From Streptomyces sp. MS191 (GTDB lineage Bacteria > Actinomycetota > Actinomycetes > Streptomycetales > Streptomycetaceae), in assembly GCF_008042125.1 (NCBI RefSeq), contig NZ_RDBI01000040.1, positions 2,833,431 to 2,872,563 of the forward strand: a stretch of 39,133 nucleotides of DNA, read 5' to 3'. Below are positions 1 through 6,864 of the stretch, one piece after another (within the stretch, counting starts at the first letter, position 1; every line of letters starts with the position of its first letter). A program made the translations under genes and the position numbers. The notes under the pieces are model-generated. The model was given only the letters and a program-made list of their open reading frames with translations, was not told the DNA's origin and searched no databases.

Positions 1-199
1 CGGTCAGGGGGCCGACGGGGAGCGCCCGGGAGGAGCGCATGGGGGCGTCCACGGCGATCATGCCGCGCTCGACGCGGGCGGCCAGGTTGTACGCAAGAGC
101 GAGGATGGTGCCTGCGGCGTCGTCCTCGGCGATGCGCATCTCTTGGCGCAGGACGCGGGGGCTGCCGGCCATGTAGTCGGGCAGGCGGTTGGCGCTCAC
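1..199 (-). CDS. Hypothetical protein, C-terminus cut by window edge
   Basis: An open frame starts at GTG 199-197 and runs off the left edge (66 codons visible). The GTG overlaps the TGA of the upstream gene as GTGA, the same coupling seen across this element. The visible part begins MSANRLPDYMAG and contains an acidic helix-like stretch (IAEDDAAGTILALAYNLA). I do not recognise a family. It is the most distal visible gene of the minus-strand operon. Confidence 0.6.
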   Translation of the reverse strand, partial: MSANRLPDYMAGSPRVLRQEMRIAEDDAAGTILALAYNLAARVERGMIAVDAPMRSSRALPVGPLT

Positions 200-471
200 G
201 CTGTCACCCCCTGGGCGAGGAGCCTGAGGAGGGCGGCGTACTCGCCGCGGGTCTGCTCGTCTCGGACGGCGGGGAGCGCGGCGAGGAGGGTCTGCTCGGC
301 TTCGTAGGCGGCCTCGGTGATGCCGTGCAGCTGCTCGGCGAGGACGAGAGCCTGGCCGAGGCGGATGCCCTCGGCCATGGCGGCGGTCGGGCGGAGCGCG
401 TCCAGCTTGTCGGCGAGCCGGAGCAGTAACAGGCGGGTGTCGTCGCTGAGGACGGGCGTGGGGTTCGTCAT
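196..471 (-). CDS. Small helical hypothetical protein
   Basis: Ninety-one residues from ATG 471, beginning MTNPTPVLSDDTRLLL. Its start overlaps the stop of the upstream 41-residue gene (ATGA at 471-468), and its stop overlaps the next start (GTGA), so it is probably translationally coupled on both sides. The sequence is rich in Leu, Ala and Glu (for example LADKLDALRP and AEQLHGITEAAYEAEQ) and should be mostly alpha-helical. There is no signal peptide, membrane segment or Cys motif. I do not recognise a family; function is unknown. Confidence 0.6.
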   Translation of the reverse strand: MTNPTPVLSDDTRLLLLRLADKLDALRPTAAMAEGIRLGQALVLAEQLHGITEAAYEAEQTLLAALPAVRDEQTRGEYAALLRLLAQGVTA

Positions 472-593
472 CGCTGGCCGCCCTTCTGGGCGGTGGCGCG
501 GACGCGGCGGAGCGCCTCGTTCATGTCGGGGTCGCTGTCGCCGGTGTACGGCGGGGCTACGCGCGCCTGGGCGCACGTGAAATGATCGGCCAT
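468..593 (-). CDS. Very small hypothetical protein (41 aa)
   Basis: ATG 593-591 follows a good ribosome-binding site (GGAGG on the minus strand, 602-606) and gives a 41-residue product beginning MADHFTCAQARVAPPYTG and ending KGGQR. The stop TGA (470-468) overlaps the next ATG as ATGA. The strong Shine-Dalgarno sequence and the 4-nt overlap are the reasons to call it a gene despite its length. Function is unknown; the C-terminal half is basic (RRVRATAQKGGQR). Confidence 0.55.
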   Translation of the reverse strand: MADHFTCAQARVAPPYTGDSDPDMNEALRRVRATAQKGGQR

Positions 594-699
594 AGCCGAG
601 CCTCCTGGTTGAGTCAGGATGTGGCTTGGTCAGGGGGTCGGGCGACGCGGCCGCTCCTGGGTGTTCCACCACCCGGGGAGCTGTCGTCCGGCCCCTGCC

Positions 700-945
700 T
701 TATGCGTTTGTCGCGCGGCCTGTTCCACCAGGCCGACGCTTCTGGTCCTGCTTCTTGATCGCCTTGTCGATGGCGTTCCAGCTCTTCCCCAGCGCGCGGG
801 CGACTTCCGCCACGGTGCCGAGTTCGTCTACGCCTTCGCGCAAGGCTTCTGCTCGCCGTTCGGCGGACTGGGATACCTGGAGTTGGAGCTGTTCCACCAG
901 CTCGTCTTCCTCGCGCACCCGGTCCCGCCAGGGTTTCGCTTCCAT
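700..945 (-). CDS. Small helix-turn-helix protein, likely autoregulated
   Basis: Eighty-one residues from ATG 945. The N-terminal half is a charged, probably coiled-coil helix (REEDELVEQLQLQVSQSAERR). The C-terminal half reads GTVAEVARALGKSWNAIDKA followed by a basic tail, which fits a helix-turn-helix with its recognition helix around SWNAIDKAIKK. The frame stays open upstream to 1170, but a perfect palindrome framed by -35/-10-like hexamers lies immediately upstream of ATG 945, so I take 945 as the start and expect a leaderless or near-leaderless mRNA. Autoregulation is inferred from that arrangement. The protein could be a repressor, a ParB-like partner or a terminase-small-subunit-like protein; sequence alone does not decide. 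Confidence 0.65.
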   Translation of the reverse strand: MEAKPWRDRVREEDELVEQLQLQVSQSAERRAEALREGVDELGTVAEVARALGKSWNAIDKAIKKQDQKRRPGGTGRATNA

Positions 946-981
946 CCCCCCAAGCGTATCCAACCCAGGGTTGGATGACAA
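946..981 (-). promoter_or_regulatory. Candidate promoter with a perfect 17-bp palindrome as its spacer
   Basis: On the minus strand TTGTCA (981-976) is followed by TCCAACCCTGGGTTGGA (975-959, 8-bp arms around one base) and then TACGCT (958-953). The palindrome is exactly the 17-bp spacer between the -35-like and -10-like hexamers. Seven bases separate the -10 from ATG 945, so transcription would start at or next to the A of the start codon. The hexamers and palindrome are seen; operator function is inferred. Confidence 0.6.
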
Positions 982-992
982 TGTCTCGGGCG

Positions 993-1646
993 TCAACTCG
1001 CCAACTCCATCGGCGGGTTGTCCTCGTCGCGGTCGATCCACTCGCGGAGGCCGGCCCACTCGTGCGGCTCGAACGAGCAGCCGCACCACTTGCAGGTGAC
1101 GGCGCGCTGGCCGGGGAAGTGGCGCAGGATCGCGCCGCAGATCGCGCCGGACGAGTCGACCGCCGGGCACTTGCCGAGCCGGGTGCCGCGCTCCTCGGCG
1201 AGCCGGGGGTGGACGACACTGGCGGCCGCGTTGTGGGCGTCTCGGATCTCGCGGGCCATGTCTCCGGCCGCCGGCCAGTAGCGGGCGATCCAGTCGACCG
1301 AGGACTGCAGTCCGGCCGCGGCTGCCGCTACGCGGTCGCGCAGCTCGTATCGGGCGACCGGCGCCGGCCAGCGACGCGCGTCATGGAGTGCCTCGCGCCA
1401 GGACTCCAGTGTGGTGACCATGCCGCCGGGGCCGCGGAGGTCGAGCACGTGCTCATCGACGGGCAGCGGCGCGTCCACAGGGTGTGTACGGCCGCCGTGG
1501 TTGCCACGCTGGGCGGGCTGCAGGAACGCGCCGAGCGCGCGGTACAGCTGCGGGATGCGCTGGAGCCGCTCGGCCAGGGCCTGGGTGTCGCCGGGGCAGA
1601 GGTAGCCGTGCTCGAGCTGGCCTTCGCACATGCCGCAGGTGTCCAT
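993..1646 (-). CDS. Cys-rich (zinc-ribbon-like) hypothetical protein
   Basis: 217 residues from ATG 1646. The N-terminus has CGMCEGQLEHGYLCPGDT (a C-x2-C ... C pattern), and the C-terminal third has GKCPAVDSSGAICGAIL and VTCKWCGCSF, so two zinc-binding knuckles probably bracket a helical middle (about residues 60-150). The N-terminal Cys pattern followed by a LxRLxxIPxLYxALxAFL stretch is a type I recall from Streptomyces mobile elements, without a known function. It starts three bases after the stop of the upstream gene, which supplies the GAAGGAG ribosome-binding site. An HTH-like role in nucleic-acid binding is possible but not shown. Confidence 0.65.
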   Translation of the reverse strand: MDTCGMCEGQLEHGYLCPGDTQALAERLQRIPQLYRALGAFLQPAQRGNHGGRTHPVDAPLPVDEHVLDLRGPGGMVTTLESWREALHDARRWPAPVARYELRDRVAAAAAGLQSSVDWIARYWPAAGDMAREIRDAHNAAASVVHPRLAEERGTRLGKCPAVDSSGAICGAILRHFPGQRAVTCKWCGCSFEPHEWAGLREWIDRDEDNPPMELAS

Positions 1647-1649
1647 CGG

Positions 1650-1877
1650 TCACTCCTTCCCGGGACGCTTGAGGGCGGCGCGGATGTCGCCGGCCCGCAC
1701 CATCCAGTTGTCGTCGTCGCAGTCGGACAGCTCCTGATGCACGCGGTCGATGGCGTCGGTCAGTTCACCGACCCAGCCCATCGCATTCAGGTACCACTGG
1801 CCGAGGCCGTCACGTTCGCGTCGGAGCTGGGCGACCTCGGCCTCCAGCGCCTGCAGCTTCGCGTCGCTCTCACTCAC
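1650..1877 (-). CDS. Small coiled-coil hypothetical protein
   Basis: Seventy-five residues from GTG 1877 (VSESDAKLQALEAEVAQLRR). I chose this start because the upstream extension of the frame overlaps ssb in a compositionally abnormal Arg/Gly-rich run, whereas GTG 1877 lies 11 bases after the ssb stop. Residues 5-22 form a short heptad-type coil, followed by a Trp- and Asp-rich segment (GQWYLNAMGWVGELTDAI, SDCDDDNWMVRAGDIRAAL). Probably an accessory element protein; I cannot assign a function. Confidence 0.6.
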   Translation of the reverse strand: MSESDAKLQALEAEVAQLRRERDGLGQWYLNAMGWVGELTDAIDRVHQELSDCDDDNWMVRAGDIRAALKRPGKE

Positions 1878-1888
1878 CGCTCGGCCCG

Positions 1889-2428
1889 TCAGAAGGGAGG
1901 CTCGTCGGATGAGGCGCCGGCCGGTGCCGCGGCTGCCGCGGGCTGCTGCCCGCCGCCCCACCCGTCGCCGGCGGGGGGCTGCTGCCGGGCCGGACGTGCA
2001 TTACGCACGTCCGGCTCCCAGGGGCCTGCGTTCGGCGCACCCCCTTGCTGGTGTCCGCCGCCAGCCGGGTTCTTGGTGACGGTGGCCGAGGCACGGAGGA
2101 GCGAGGGGCCGACTTCGTCGACGTCGATCTCGTACACGGTGCGCTTCACCTGCTCGCGGTCCTCGTAACTGCGCTGCTTGAGGCGGCCGGTGACGATGAC
2201 CCGCGTGCCCTTGGCGAGGGATTCGGCGACGTTCTCGGCGGCCTGGCGCCAGACCGAGCAGGTGAGGAACAGGCCTTCGCCGTCCTTCCACTCGTTGGTC
2301 TGGCGGTCGAAGACTCGGGGGGTGGAGGCGATGCGGAACTTGGCGACGGCGACGCCGGCGGGGGTGAAGCGGAGCTCGGGGTCGTCGACGAGGTTGCCAA
2401 CGATCGTGATCGTGGTCTCTCCGGCCAT
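1889..2428 (-). CDS. ssb: Single-stranded DNA-binding protein
   Basis: 179 residues from ATG 2428, preceded by GAAGGAGG. The first ~110 residues are an SSB OB fold: [28 protein letters not shown], the W...[21 protein letters not shown] block and [14 protein letters not shown] Gly/Gln/Pro-rich linker follows (about 120-170), and the protein ends SSDEPPF, the acidic DxPF-type tip through which bacterial SSBs contact partner proteins. It coats single-stranded DNA during element replication. It is an element-borne copy, distinct from the chromosomal ssb, and heads an operon with its own repeat-rich upstream region. Confidence 0.95.
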   Translation of the reverse strand: MAGETTITIVGNLVDDPELRFTPAGVAVAKFRIASTPRVFDRQTNEWKDGEGLFLTCSVWRQAAENVAESLAKGTRVIVTGRLKQRSYEDREQVKRTVYEIDVDEVGPSLLRASATVTKNPAGGGHQQGGAPNAGPWEPDVRNARPARQQPPAGDGWGGGQQPAAAAAPAGASSDEPPF

Positions 2429-2447
2429 CAGTGGCCTCCTTCGGGGT

Positions 2448-2514
2448 TGATCACTTTGTCGGTGCCGACAAAGTGAATGCGGTTCTCACTAGGCGGGTGT
2501 CCGCAAAGTGATCA
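2448..2514. promoter_or_regulatory. CAAAGTGA repeat cluster upstream of ssb
   Basis: TCACTTTGTCGG (2451-2462) and CCGACAAAGTGA (2465-2476) are perfect 12-bp inverted arms separated by TG. A third copy, CAAAGTGATCA (2504-2514), is an exact inverse of TGATCACTTTG (2448-2458). Three (A/G)CAAAGTGA half-sites therefore sit between the ssb ribosome-binding site and the preceding terminator-like hairpin. They could be repressor operators or replication iterons. No convincing -10/-35 pair was found. Confidence 0.6.
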
Positions 2515-2539
2515 GGACGGTGTGCTGTGCTGTACGGGT

Positions 2540-2568
2540 GGCCGGGCCCGATGTCCGCGGGCCCGGCC
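2540..2568 (-). terminator. Hairpin after the 2583-3122 gene
   Basis: GGCCGGGCCCG (2540-2550) and CGGGCCCGGCC (2558-2568) form a perfect 11-bp GC stem with a 7-base loop, starting 14 bases past the stop of the gene on the minus strand. No U-run follows, as is common for Streptomyces terminators. Confidence 0.55.
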
Positions 2569-2582
2569 GACGTGCGCGCGGG

Positions 2583-3122
2583 TCAGGCGTCCTCGCCGGT
2601 GCCGTTGGCTCCGTCGAGGTCCTCGACGACGTCCAGGTCGAGGGTGGCGGCGATGCTGCCGAGGGCCGCGTAGGTGTCCTCGTCGAGCTTGTCGATGAGG
2701 AACTCGGCGACCTGGTTGATGGCTGCGGCGGCGTAGGCGCGACCGCAATTGTTGAGCACCACGTTGAGGGCGTACCGGTGAGCTTCCTCGCCTTCGAGAT
2801 CCAGGTAGACCTCGGCTGCGTGCTGCCCCTGCATGTACTCCTCGACGGCCCTAGCGTGGACGCGCTTGTACGCGAGTTCGCTGTAGGGACCCGTGTGCTC
2901 GTTGAGGACGTACCGAGTGATGTCCGCACCGCACTCGAGGTGGTCGGCGATGTGGTCGCCGGCCTTGAGGCCGCAGGCGCAGCACTGGAGGAAGTTGCCG
3001 CCCTTCTTCGTCTCCAGGTTCCAGTAGCTGCCGAAGTGGACGAACTCTGTGGTCCCGCAGTCCTGGCAGTTGGTGGGGCCGGTGTGTCCATGGGCGCGGG
3101 CGATGTCGTCGGTGGTGGTCAC
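2583..3122 (-). CDS. Zinc-ribbon-like hypothetical protein
   Basis: 179 residues from GTG 3122, with GAAGGAG eight bases upstream. Residues ~18-52 hold CQDCG ... LQCCACGLKAGDH, a two-knuckle zinc-binding pattern. The rest is predicted helical (EYMQGQHAAEVYLDLEGEEA; AAAAINQVAEFLIDKL) and ends with an acidic tail. I do not recognise the family. It lies between a small coiled protein gene and ssb in the same direction and is followed by a hairpin, so it probably ends a transcription unit. Function unknown. Confidence 0.65.
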   Translation of the reverse strand: MTTTDDIARAHGHTGPTNCQDCGTTEFVHFGSYWNLETKKGGNFLQCCACGLKAGDHIADHLECGADITRYVLNEHTGPYSELAYKRVHARAVEEYMQGQHAAEVYLDLEGEEAHRYALNVVLNNCGRAYAAAAINQVAEFLIDKLDEDTYAALGSIAATLDLDVVEDLDGANGTGEDA

Positions 3123-3205
3123 GGTGTCTCCTTCTCGGGATTGGCGAAGCCGGGGGCAACTCGGGTGGGCAGCCAGCCTTCGAGCGGGCGCCTCGCGGTG
3201 TGGGG

Positions 3206-3451
3206 TCAGGCGGGGTCCGCGTACATCGCGCCGCTGAGGATGTCCTCCGCCATGGACTGGATGACGTTCCGGCGCGAAAGCGATCCGTCGGCGGCGGGGG
3301 CGGGGTAGTCGGCGGGGAGGTCGCGCTCGACGGCGTCGACGATGTCCTCAACCTTGAAGGTGATGCCGGTGTGTGCCGAGAGGCCGGCGACCTGCTCCAC
3401 TGCCCGCTCGGTACGGGCGATCAGATCCATGGCGAGGGCCTGGTAGCTCAT
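3206..3451 (-). CDS. Small hypothetical protein (81 aa)
   Basis: Eighty-one residues from ATG 3451, with GGAGG seven bases upstream (MSYQALAMDLIARTERAVEQ ... MAEDILSGAMYADPA). The sequence is acidic, mostly helical, and has no membrane segment or Cys motif. Its ribosome-binding site overlaps one arm of a 14-bp inverted repeat whose other arm is at the 3' end of the upstream YfjI-like gene, so its translation may be controlled by mRNA folding (inference). I do not recognise a family. Confidence 0.6.
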   Translation of the reverse strand: MSYQALAMDLIARTERAVEQVAGLSAHTGITFKVEDIVDAVERDLPADYPAPAADGSLSRRNVIQSMAEDILSGAMYADPA

Positions 3452-3460
3452 GACTTTCCT

Positions 3461-3632
3461 CCATTAATTCCATGCGTCGTGGACGTGCAGGTTGTGGCCG
3501 TGGGACGCGTGCGGTGACTCTGGGATATCTGTGGTTACAGAGAGTTAGAGTTAGTTGAAAATGGGCTTACGGGGGATCCTGGAAGTAATGCTGTGCACTC
3601 TCAGGCGGCACCCCGAGGCATGGAATTAATGG
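3461..3632. repeat. 14-bp perfect inverted repeat spanning a leader region
   Basis: CCATTAATTCCATG at 3461-3474 and its exact reverse complement at 3619-3632 are separated by 144 bp. In the minus-strand transcript the first arm is the last codons of the YfjI-like gene and the second abuts the GGAGG of the 3206-3451 gene. The arms are strikingly AT-rich for this genome. The 3475-3600 leader also contains a short repeat of AACTCT units (minus strand, near 3540-3558). Confidence 0.7.
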
Positions 3633-5202
3633 AGATAACCCGCCTCTCCACGCCCTGAACGTCCGGATGTGAGACGAAGCGAGGCTTCTGCGGGCGCCCG
3701 CGCTGCCCCTCCGGTCGCTCGGGCGGATCGATCTGCCGGACCCATCCGGATCGCAGGAGCACGTCGAGCGCGTCGTCGACGTCGGCCATCTCCGTGCACC
3801 ACGCTTGGCCGCGCACGCCCTTCTCGACCTCGCCGGCAGAGAACCGGCCCTCGACTCCTTTGCGCCGCAGCCAGTCGAGTACGGCACGGGCGGGGCCGAG
3901 CTTCGACTGCCGCTCCGCCGACATGAGATCGGACACCAGGCGGGCATGGGCGATCAGGTAGGGCACCAGAGAGACGGCATCGTCCATCACGTCGACGGGC
4001 ACGACCTCTGCGGAGGGGTTGTCGAGCAGTGTCAGGACGGCGGCGATGCGCAGGACCTGACCGGGGAGCTTCTTGGCCCAGCCTTCGATCGAGGCCAGGT
4101 CACCGTGAGCCTTGTGCCTAGGCTCGAGCGCCTCCCAGAACGCGCGGAATGACGCCTTCGCTTGGGCATCGAGCTGCAGCTCGCGGCATTCATCGTCGTC
4201 CCAGATGGCGGCCATCATCGCTTTGACCTGATCGCCCCAGGCCTGACTGGTGGATGCTGGGATCGGGTCCGTGTCGTAGACCCTCTCGCCTACTCGGCTG
4301 GCCGGCATCGAGAAGATGAACCGAGCCATCAGACCGCGGGCTTCGAAGACGTCGCCTGTCTCGCCCATGCCTGTGAGGAACCCCGGCTGTACGGCGAGAC
4401 CGAGCGACAGGTTCGGTCGCTCGAGGAGGAGCGGCCGGCCGCTCTTCCGGTTCACGGCGTGCGGCTCGTGACTCCAAGCCTTGAGCACGATCTCCGGGTT
4501 GGCGTTCTTGCTGTACCGGCCGCCAACGTTGCCGAGGAACGAGCTCTCGGTGGAGAGCACGGCCAGTCGCTCACCCTGCTCGGCGATCACATCGGTCGCC
4601 GCCTCGGGAGTGGTGTCGTCGGCGATCAACTGCGTGAAGACCTTCGGCTCGCCGAGCATCTCCAGGTCGTCGCGCGCCGCGTCGAGCAGTGCGCGCATCG
4701 ACTTTCGCTTGTCCGGGTCGCTGGCCTTGATGACCTTTGACTCGGCGTCGGACACGCAGGCTTCGGCAATCCGCCGATCCTGCTGGTCACGGGCGACGGC
4801 CAGCTTGTCTTCCTCGCGCCGCCGCTTCTGCTCTTCGAAGATCGGCTTGGCCATGAGGGAGAGGGCGGGAGACTTCATCTCGCCGGGCGCGGCGACGGGC
4901 ATCGTGTAGAGGGTCACGGGCTCGGACCAGTCAGGCTTCGGGCTGACGCTGCGGCGCCCTCCGATGGCCGTGGATGCGACAGCCATGCCGAGCCAGGCCG
5001 GGAGGTCGACGGGGACCTGGAGGCTGTCGGCTACGGCCTGGGCCATGCGCCCCACACCTCGAAGCCGGGTGGCATCGAGCGGCGGTGCGGGCGGGGGGTC
5101 CAGGGGCATGGGTTCGTCCCAGCCCTTGGCATCCTCCGGGTGCACTCCGGTCTCCCACGAAGGTGCTTCGATGTTCGGCTTCCACTGGGGTGCGCTCGTC
5201 AC
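3601..5202 (-). CDS. YfjI/DUF3987-family replication-associated P-loop protein
   Basis: 533 residues from GTG 5202, which overlaps the primase stop as GTGA (5202-5199), so the two are translationally coupled. The N-terminal ~45 residues are Pro-rich. Then come AWLGMAVASTAIGG and a degenerate P-loop-like APGEMKSPAL, typical of DUF3987 proteins of actinobacterial elements. The central part includes QLIADDTTPEAATDVIAEQG and VLSTESSFLGNVGGRYS, and the C-terminal region resembles a winged helix (VLDWLRRKGVEGRFSAGEVEKGVRG). The family usually sits beside a TOPRIM primase in plasmids and phages and probably serves as the helicase-like replication partner. The exact biochemical role is not established. 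The last codons contain one arm of the inverted repeat described at 3461-3632. Confidence 0.8.
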   Translation of the reverse strand: MTSAPQWKPNIEAPSWETGVHPEDAKGWDEPMPLDPPPAPPLDATRLRGVGRMAQAVADSLQVPVDLPAWLGMAVASTAIGGRRSVSPKPDWSEPVTLYTMPVAAPGEMKSPALSLMAKPIFEEQKRRREEDKLAVARDQQDRRIAEACVSDAESKVIKASDPDKRKSMRALLDAARDDLEMLGEPKVFTQLIADDTTPEAATDVIAEQGERLAVLSTESSFLGNVGGRYSKNANPEIVLKAWSHEPHAVNRKSGRPLLLERPNLSLGLAVQPGFLTGMGETGDVFEARGLMARFIFSMPASRVGERVYDTDPIPASTSQAWGDQVKAMMAAIWDDDECRELQLDAQAKASFRAFWEALEPRHKAHGDLASIEGWAKKLPGQVLRIAAVLTLLDNPSAEVVPVDVMDDAVSLVPYLIAHARLVSDLMSAERQSKLGPARAVLDWLRRKGVEGRFSAGEVEKGVRGQAWCTEMADVDDALDVLLRSGWVRQIDPPERPEGQRGRPQKPRFVSHPDVQGVERRVISINSMPRGAA

Positions 5203-6062
5203 TGCGCCACCACCGCGGCGTCGCCGGGGTGAGGAACGGGCGCCCACACCTGGTCGAAGTCGGCGTCCCGGTGGCCGGCACCGAAGTGGTCGGCCGCGTC
5301 CTTCCCCGTGCGGGCCTGCACCACGTAGACGGAGCGGGCCACCCCGCGCAGGGAGTCGACGACCTGGACTGCGTGCTTCTGTCCGGGCTCGTCGCGGTCG
5401 GCGACGACAGTGACGTCGGCGCCCTCGAGGAACTGGGCATGCTCCGCAGTCCAGCGGCCGGCCCCGGCGGCATTGCACGTGGCGACCAGGCCGTGGTCGA
5501 CGAGGGCGTGCACATCCTTCTCGCCTTCGGCGATCCAGATGACCCGGTCGGCGAGCTTTGCTGCGAGCAGCTCCGGCAGCCGGTACGGAACGGTCCGGAC
5601 GAGTCGGTTCCCCTGCTTGTCGTTGAGGGACCAGCGGCGCCCGGACTTGGCGTCACTGTCAGGGCGCCACTGCGCGAAGCACTTGTGGTTGCAGCGGGTC
5701 ACGCCGTGGATGGTCAGGCGGTTCTCGTCCTGGTAGAGGTACTGGGCCACGCGCCGGTGGCCCCGCTCCTGGCACGGGATCCAGATGTCGTTCTCGGGGT
5801 GATCGCGCGGCCGCTCTGCGAGCGGTTCGTCGAACAGGTCCGCTGCGGTCCAGCCGATGGCGGCGAGGAAGTCGGCGTTGCCCTGGCACTTGTGGCAGTA
5901 CACGCCGACGCCGTTGGCGATGCGCTTGATAGCGACGGTGTCCGGCGAGTCGCCTCCGTGGCACAGACCGCGGGTGCGGAGCACGCCGCCGGTGTAGCGG
6001 GTGCGCTCGCCCATGCTGCCGAGGAGATCGGCGAGCCGGTTGAAGGCAATGGTGTCGGTCAC
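5199..6062 (-). CDS. DnaG-like primase (CHC2 zinc + TOPRIM)
   Basis: 287 residues from GTG 6062. Residues ~33-60 show a zinc-binding pattern (GLCHGGDSPD ... VYCHKCQG; C34, H35, C56, C59). After a middle segment, a TOPRIM domain has the acidic motif VIWIAEGEKDVHAL and the second motif TVVADRDEPGQKHA (DxD type), followed by GKDAADHF. It should synthesise primers for element replication together with the downstream YfjI-like protein. It is much shorter than chromosomal DnaG (about 600 residues) and lacks the helicase-interaction domain. It sits downstream of a strong hairpin, so it probably has its own promoter in 6063-6105, although none is convincing. Confidence 0.85.
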   Translation of the reverse strand: MTDTIAFNRLADLLGSMGERTRYTGGVLRTRGLCHGGDSPDTVAIKRIANGVGVYCHKCQGNADFLAAIGWTAADLFDEPLAERPRDHPENDIWIPCQERGHRRVAQYLYQDENRLTIHGVTRCNHKCFAQWRPDSDAKSGRRWSLNDKQGNRLVRTVPYRLPELLAAKLADRVIWIAEGEKDVHALVDHGLVATCNAAGAGRWTAEHAQFLEGADVTVVADRDEPGQKHAVQVVDSLRGVARSVYVVQARTGKDAADHFGAGHRDADFDQVWAPVPHPGDAAVVAQ

Positions 6063-6105
6063 GAACGGAGCTCTCTTCTTCGAGCAGGTACTGGTGTCCG
6101 TGTCG

Positions 6106-6137
6106 GGCGGGCACCGCGTGGGGATGCGGTGCCCGCC
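6106..6137 (-). terminator. Terminator hairpin between the xis operon and the primase operon
   Basis: GGCGGGCACCGC (6106-6117) and GCGGTGCCCGCC (6126-6137) form a perfect 12-bp stem with an 8-base loop, starting 7 bases after the stop of the 6144-6392 gene. There is no U-run. Confidence 0.65.
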
Positions 6138-6143
6138 GTGTGA

Positions 6144-6392
6144 CTAGCCGGCCTTCTTCAGGGCCGCCGCGACCTCGTCGGCCATGGCGGTGATGGCGTC
6201 CTTCCAACGGCGGGCCGCGCCGAGGACGGCCATCGGGGACGGCTGCTCCTCGAGGTCTGCGCGGACAGAACCGAGGACGACATGGAAGCGGGCCTGCGCC
6301 GCGACGAGCGCGAGGTGGGCGGCGCCCTGCGGGTCATCTGCCTCGAGGTCTGCCGGCTCGGGGACGGGCCACTGGCCCGGGACGCGAGTCAC
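6144..6392 (-). CDS. Small hypothetical protein (82 aa)
   Basis: GTG 6392-6390 overlaps the upstream TGA as GTGA, giving an 82-residue protein that begins MTRVPGQWPVPEPADLEADD and ends with the amphipathic KDAITAMADEVAAALKKAG. A longer frame is open upstream but overlaps the preceding gene completely. Last gene of a chain of four coupled genes and followed by a strong hairpin. No family recognised. Confidence 0.6.
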   Translation of the reverse strand: MTRVPGQWPVPEPADLEADDPQGAAHLALVAAQARFHVVLGSVRADLEEQPSPMAVLGAARRWKDAITAMADEVAAALKKAG

Positions 6393-6712
6393 TCGGCACC
6401 GTCCAGGTCGGTCTCGATCCAGCGGACCATGTCGCTGAACGTCGCGGGGGCAGTGCCGGTGGCGAGCTCGTACAGGGTGCGCATGCTGATCTCGAACTCG
6501 ACGGCGTTCCGGGACGCCGCGTCCGGGGAAGCACCCCGTCCGGACAGGTAGCGCTCCGCGGCGAAGGGCTCGGCTTGGGCCCACGGCGCTGGGTTCTGCG
6601 CGACCACCTCGACGGCGAGTCGGAACGCGGCATCTCGAACCGTGTCGCCGTGGCCGATGTCATGGACAGCGGCGAAGAACTTGGCACGTTCGGTGTGCGT
6701 CAGCGGGTTCAC
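6389..6712 (-). CDS. Hypothetical protein (107 aa)
   Basis: 107 residues from GTG 6712, with AAGGAGG eight bases upstream. The sequence MNPLTHTERAKFFAAVHDIG ... FRLAVEVVAQNP ... AAERYLSGRGASPD is well mixed, without membrane segments, and ends with an acidic WIETDLDGAE. Both ends overlap neighbours by 4 nt. I do not recognise a family; the composition suggests a soluble globular protein. Its place in a chain running from xis suggests co-expression with excision genes. Confidence 0.65.
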   Translation of the reverse strand: MNPLTHTERAKFFAAVHDIGHGDTVRDAAFRLAVEVVAQNPAPWAQAEPFAAERYLSGRGASPDAASRNAVEFEISMRTLYELATGTAPATFSDMVRWIETDLDGAE

Positions 6713-6864
6713 GCCGCCTCCTTGGTGACGTTGGGCTGGTGGAAGATCACGCGGATCTTGGCTCGCTGGCTGTCGGTGAGGGGCGGGGCCTGCCGGACGA
6801 TCCGGTCGATGCGGTCCCAGTAGCCGGGGGGCCGAGGCGGGCGGCTTGCGCTACCGGAGGTCAC
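6709..6864 (-). CDS. Very small hypothetical protein (51 aa)
   Basis: GTG 6864-6862 overlaps the TGA of the upstream DUF6907-like gene (GTGA), and the TGA 6711-6709 overlaps the next GTG, so it exactly fills the gap between two genes. AGGAGAAGG precedes the start. The product begins MTSGSASRPPRPPGYWDRID and continues RIVRQAPPLTDSQRAKIRVIF to end HQPNVTKEAA. The PPGYWDRIDxIVxxAPPL pattern is one I recall from other Streptomyces mobile elements, without a function. Coupling on both sides is the main support. Confidence 0.65.
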   Translation of the reverse strand: MTSGSASRPPRPPGYWDRIDRIVRQAPPLTDSQRAKIRVIFHQPNVTKEAA

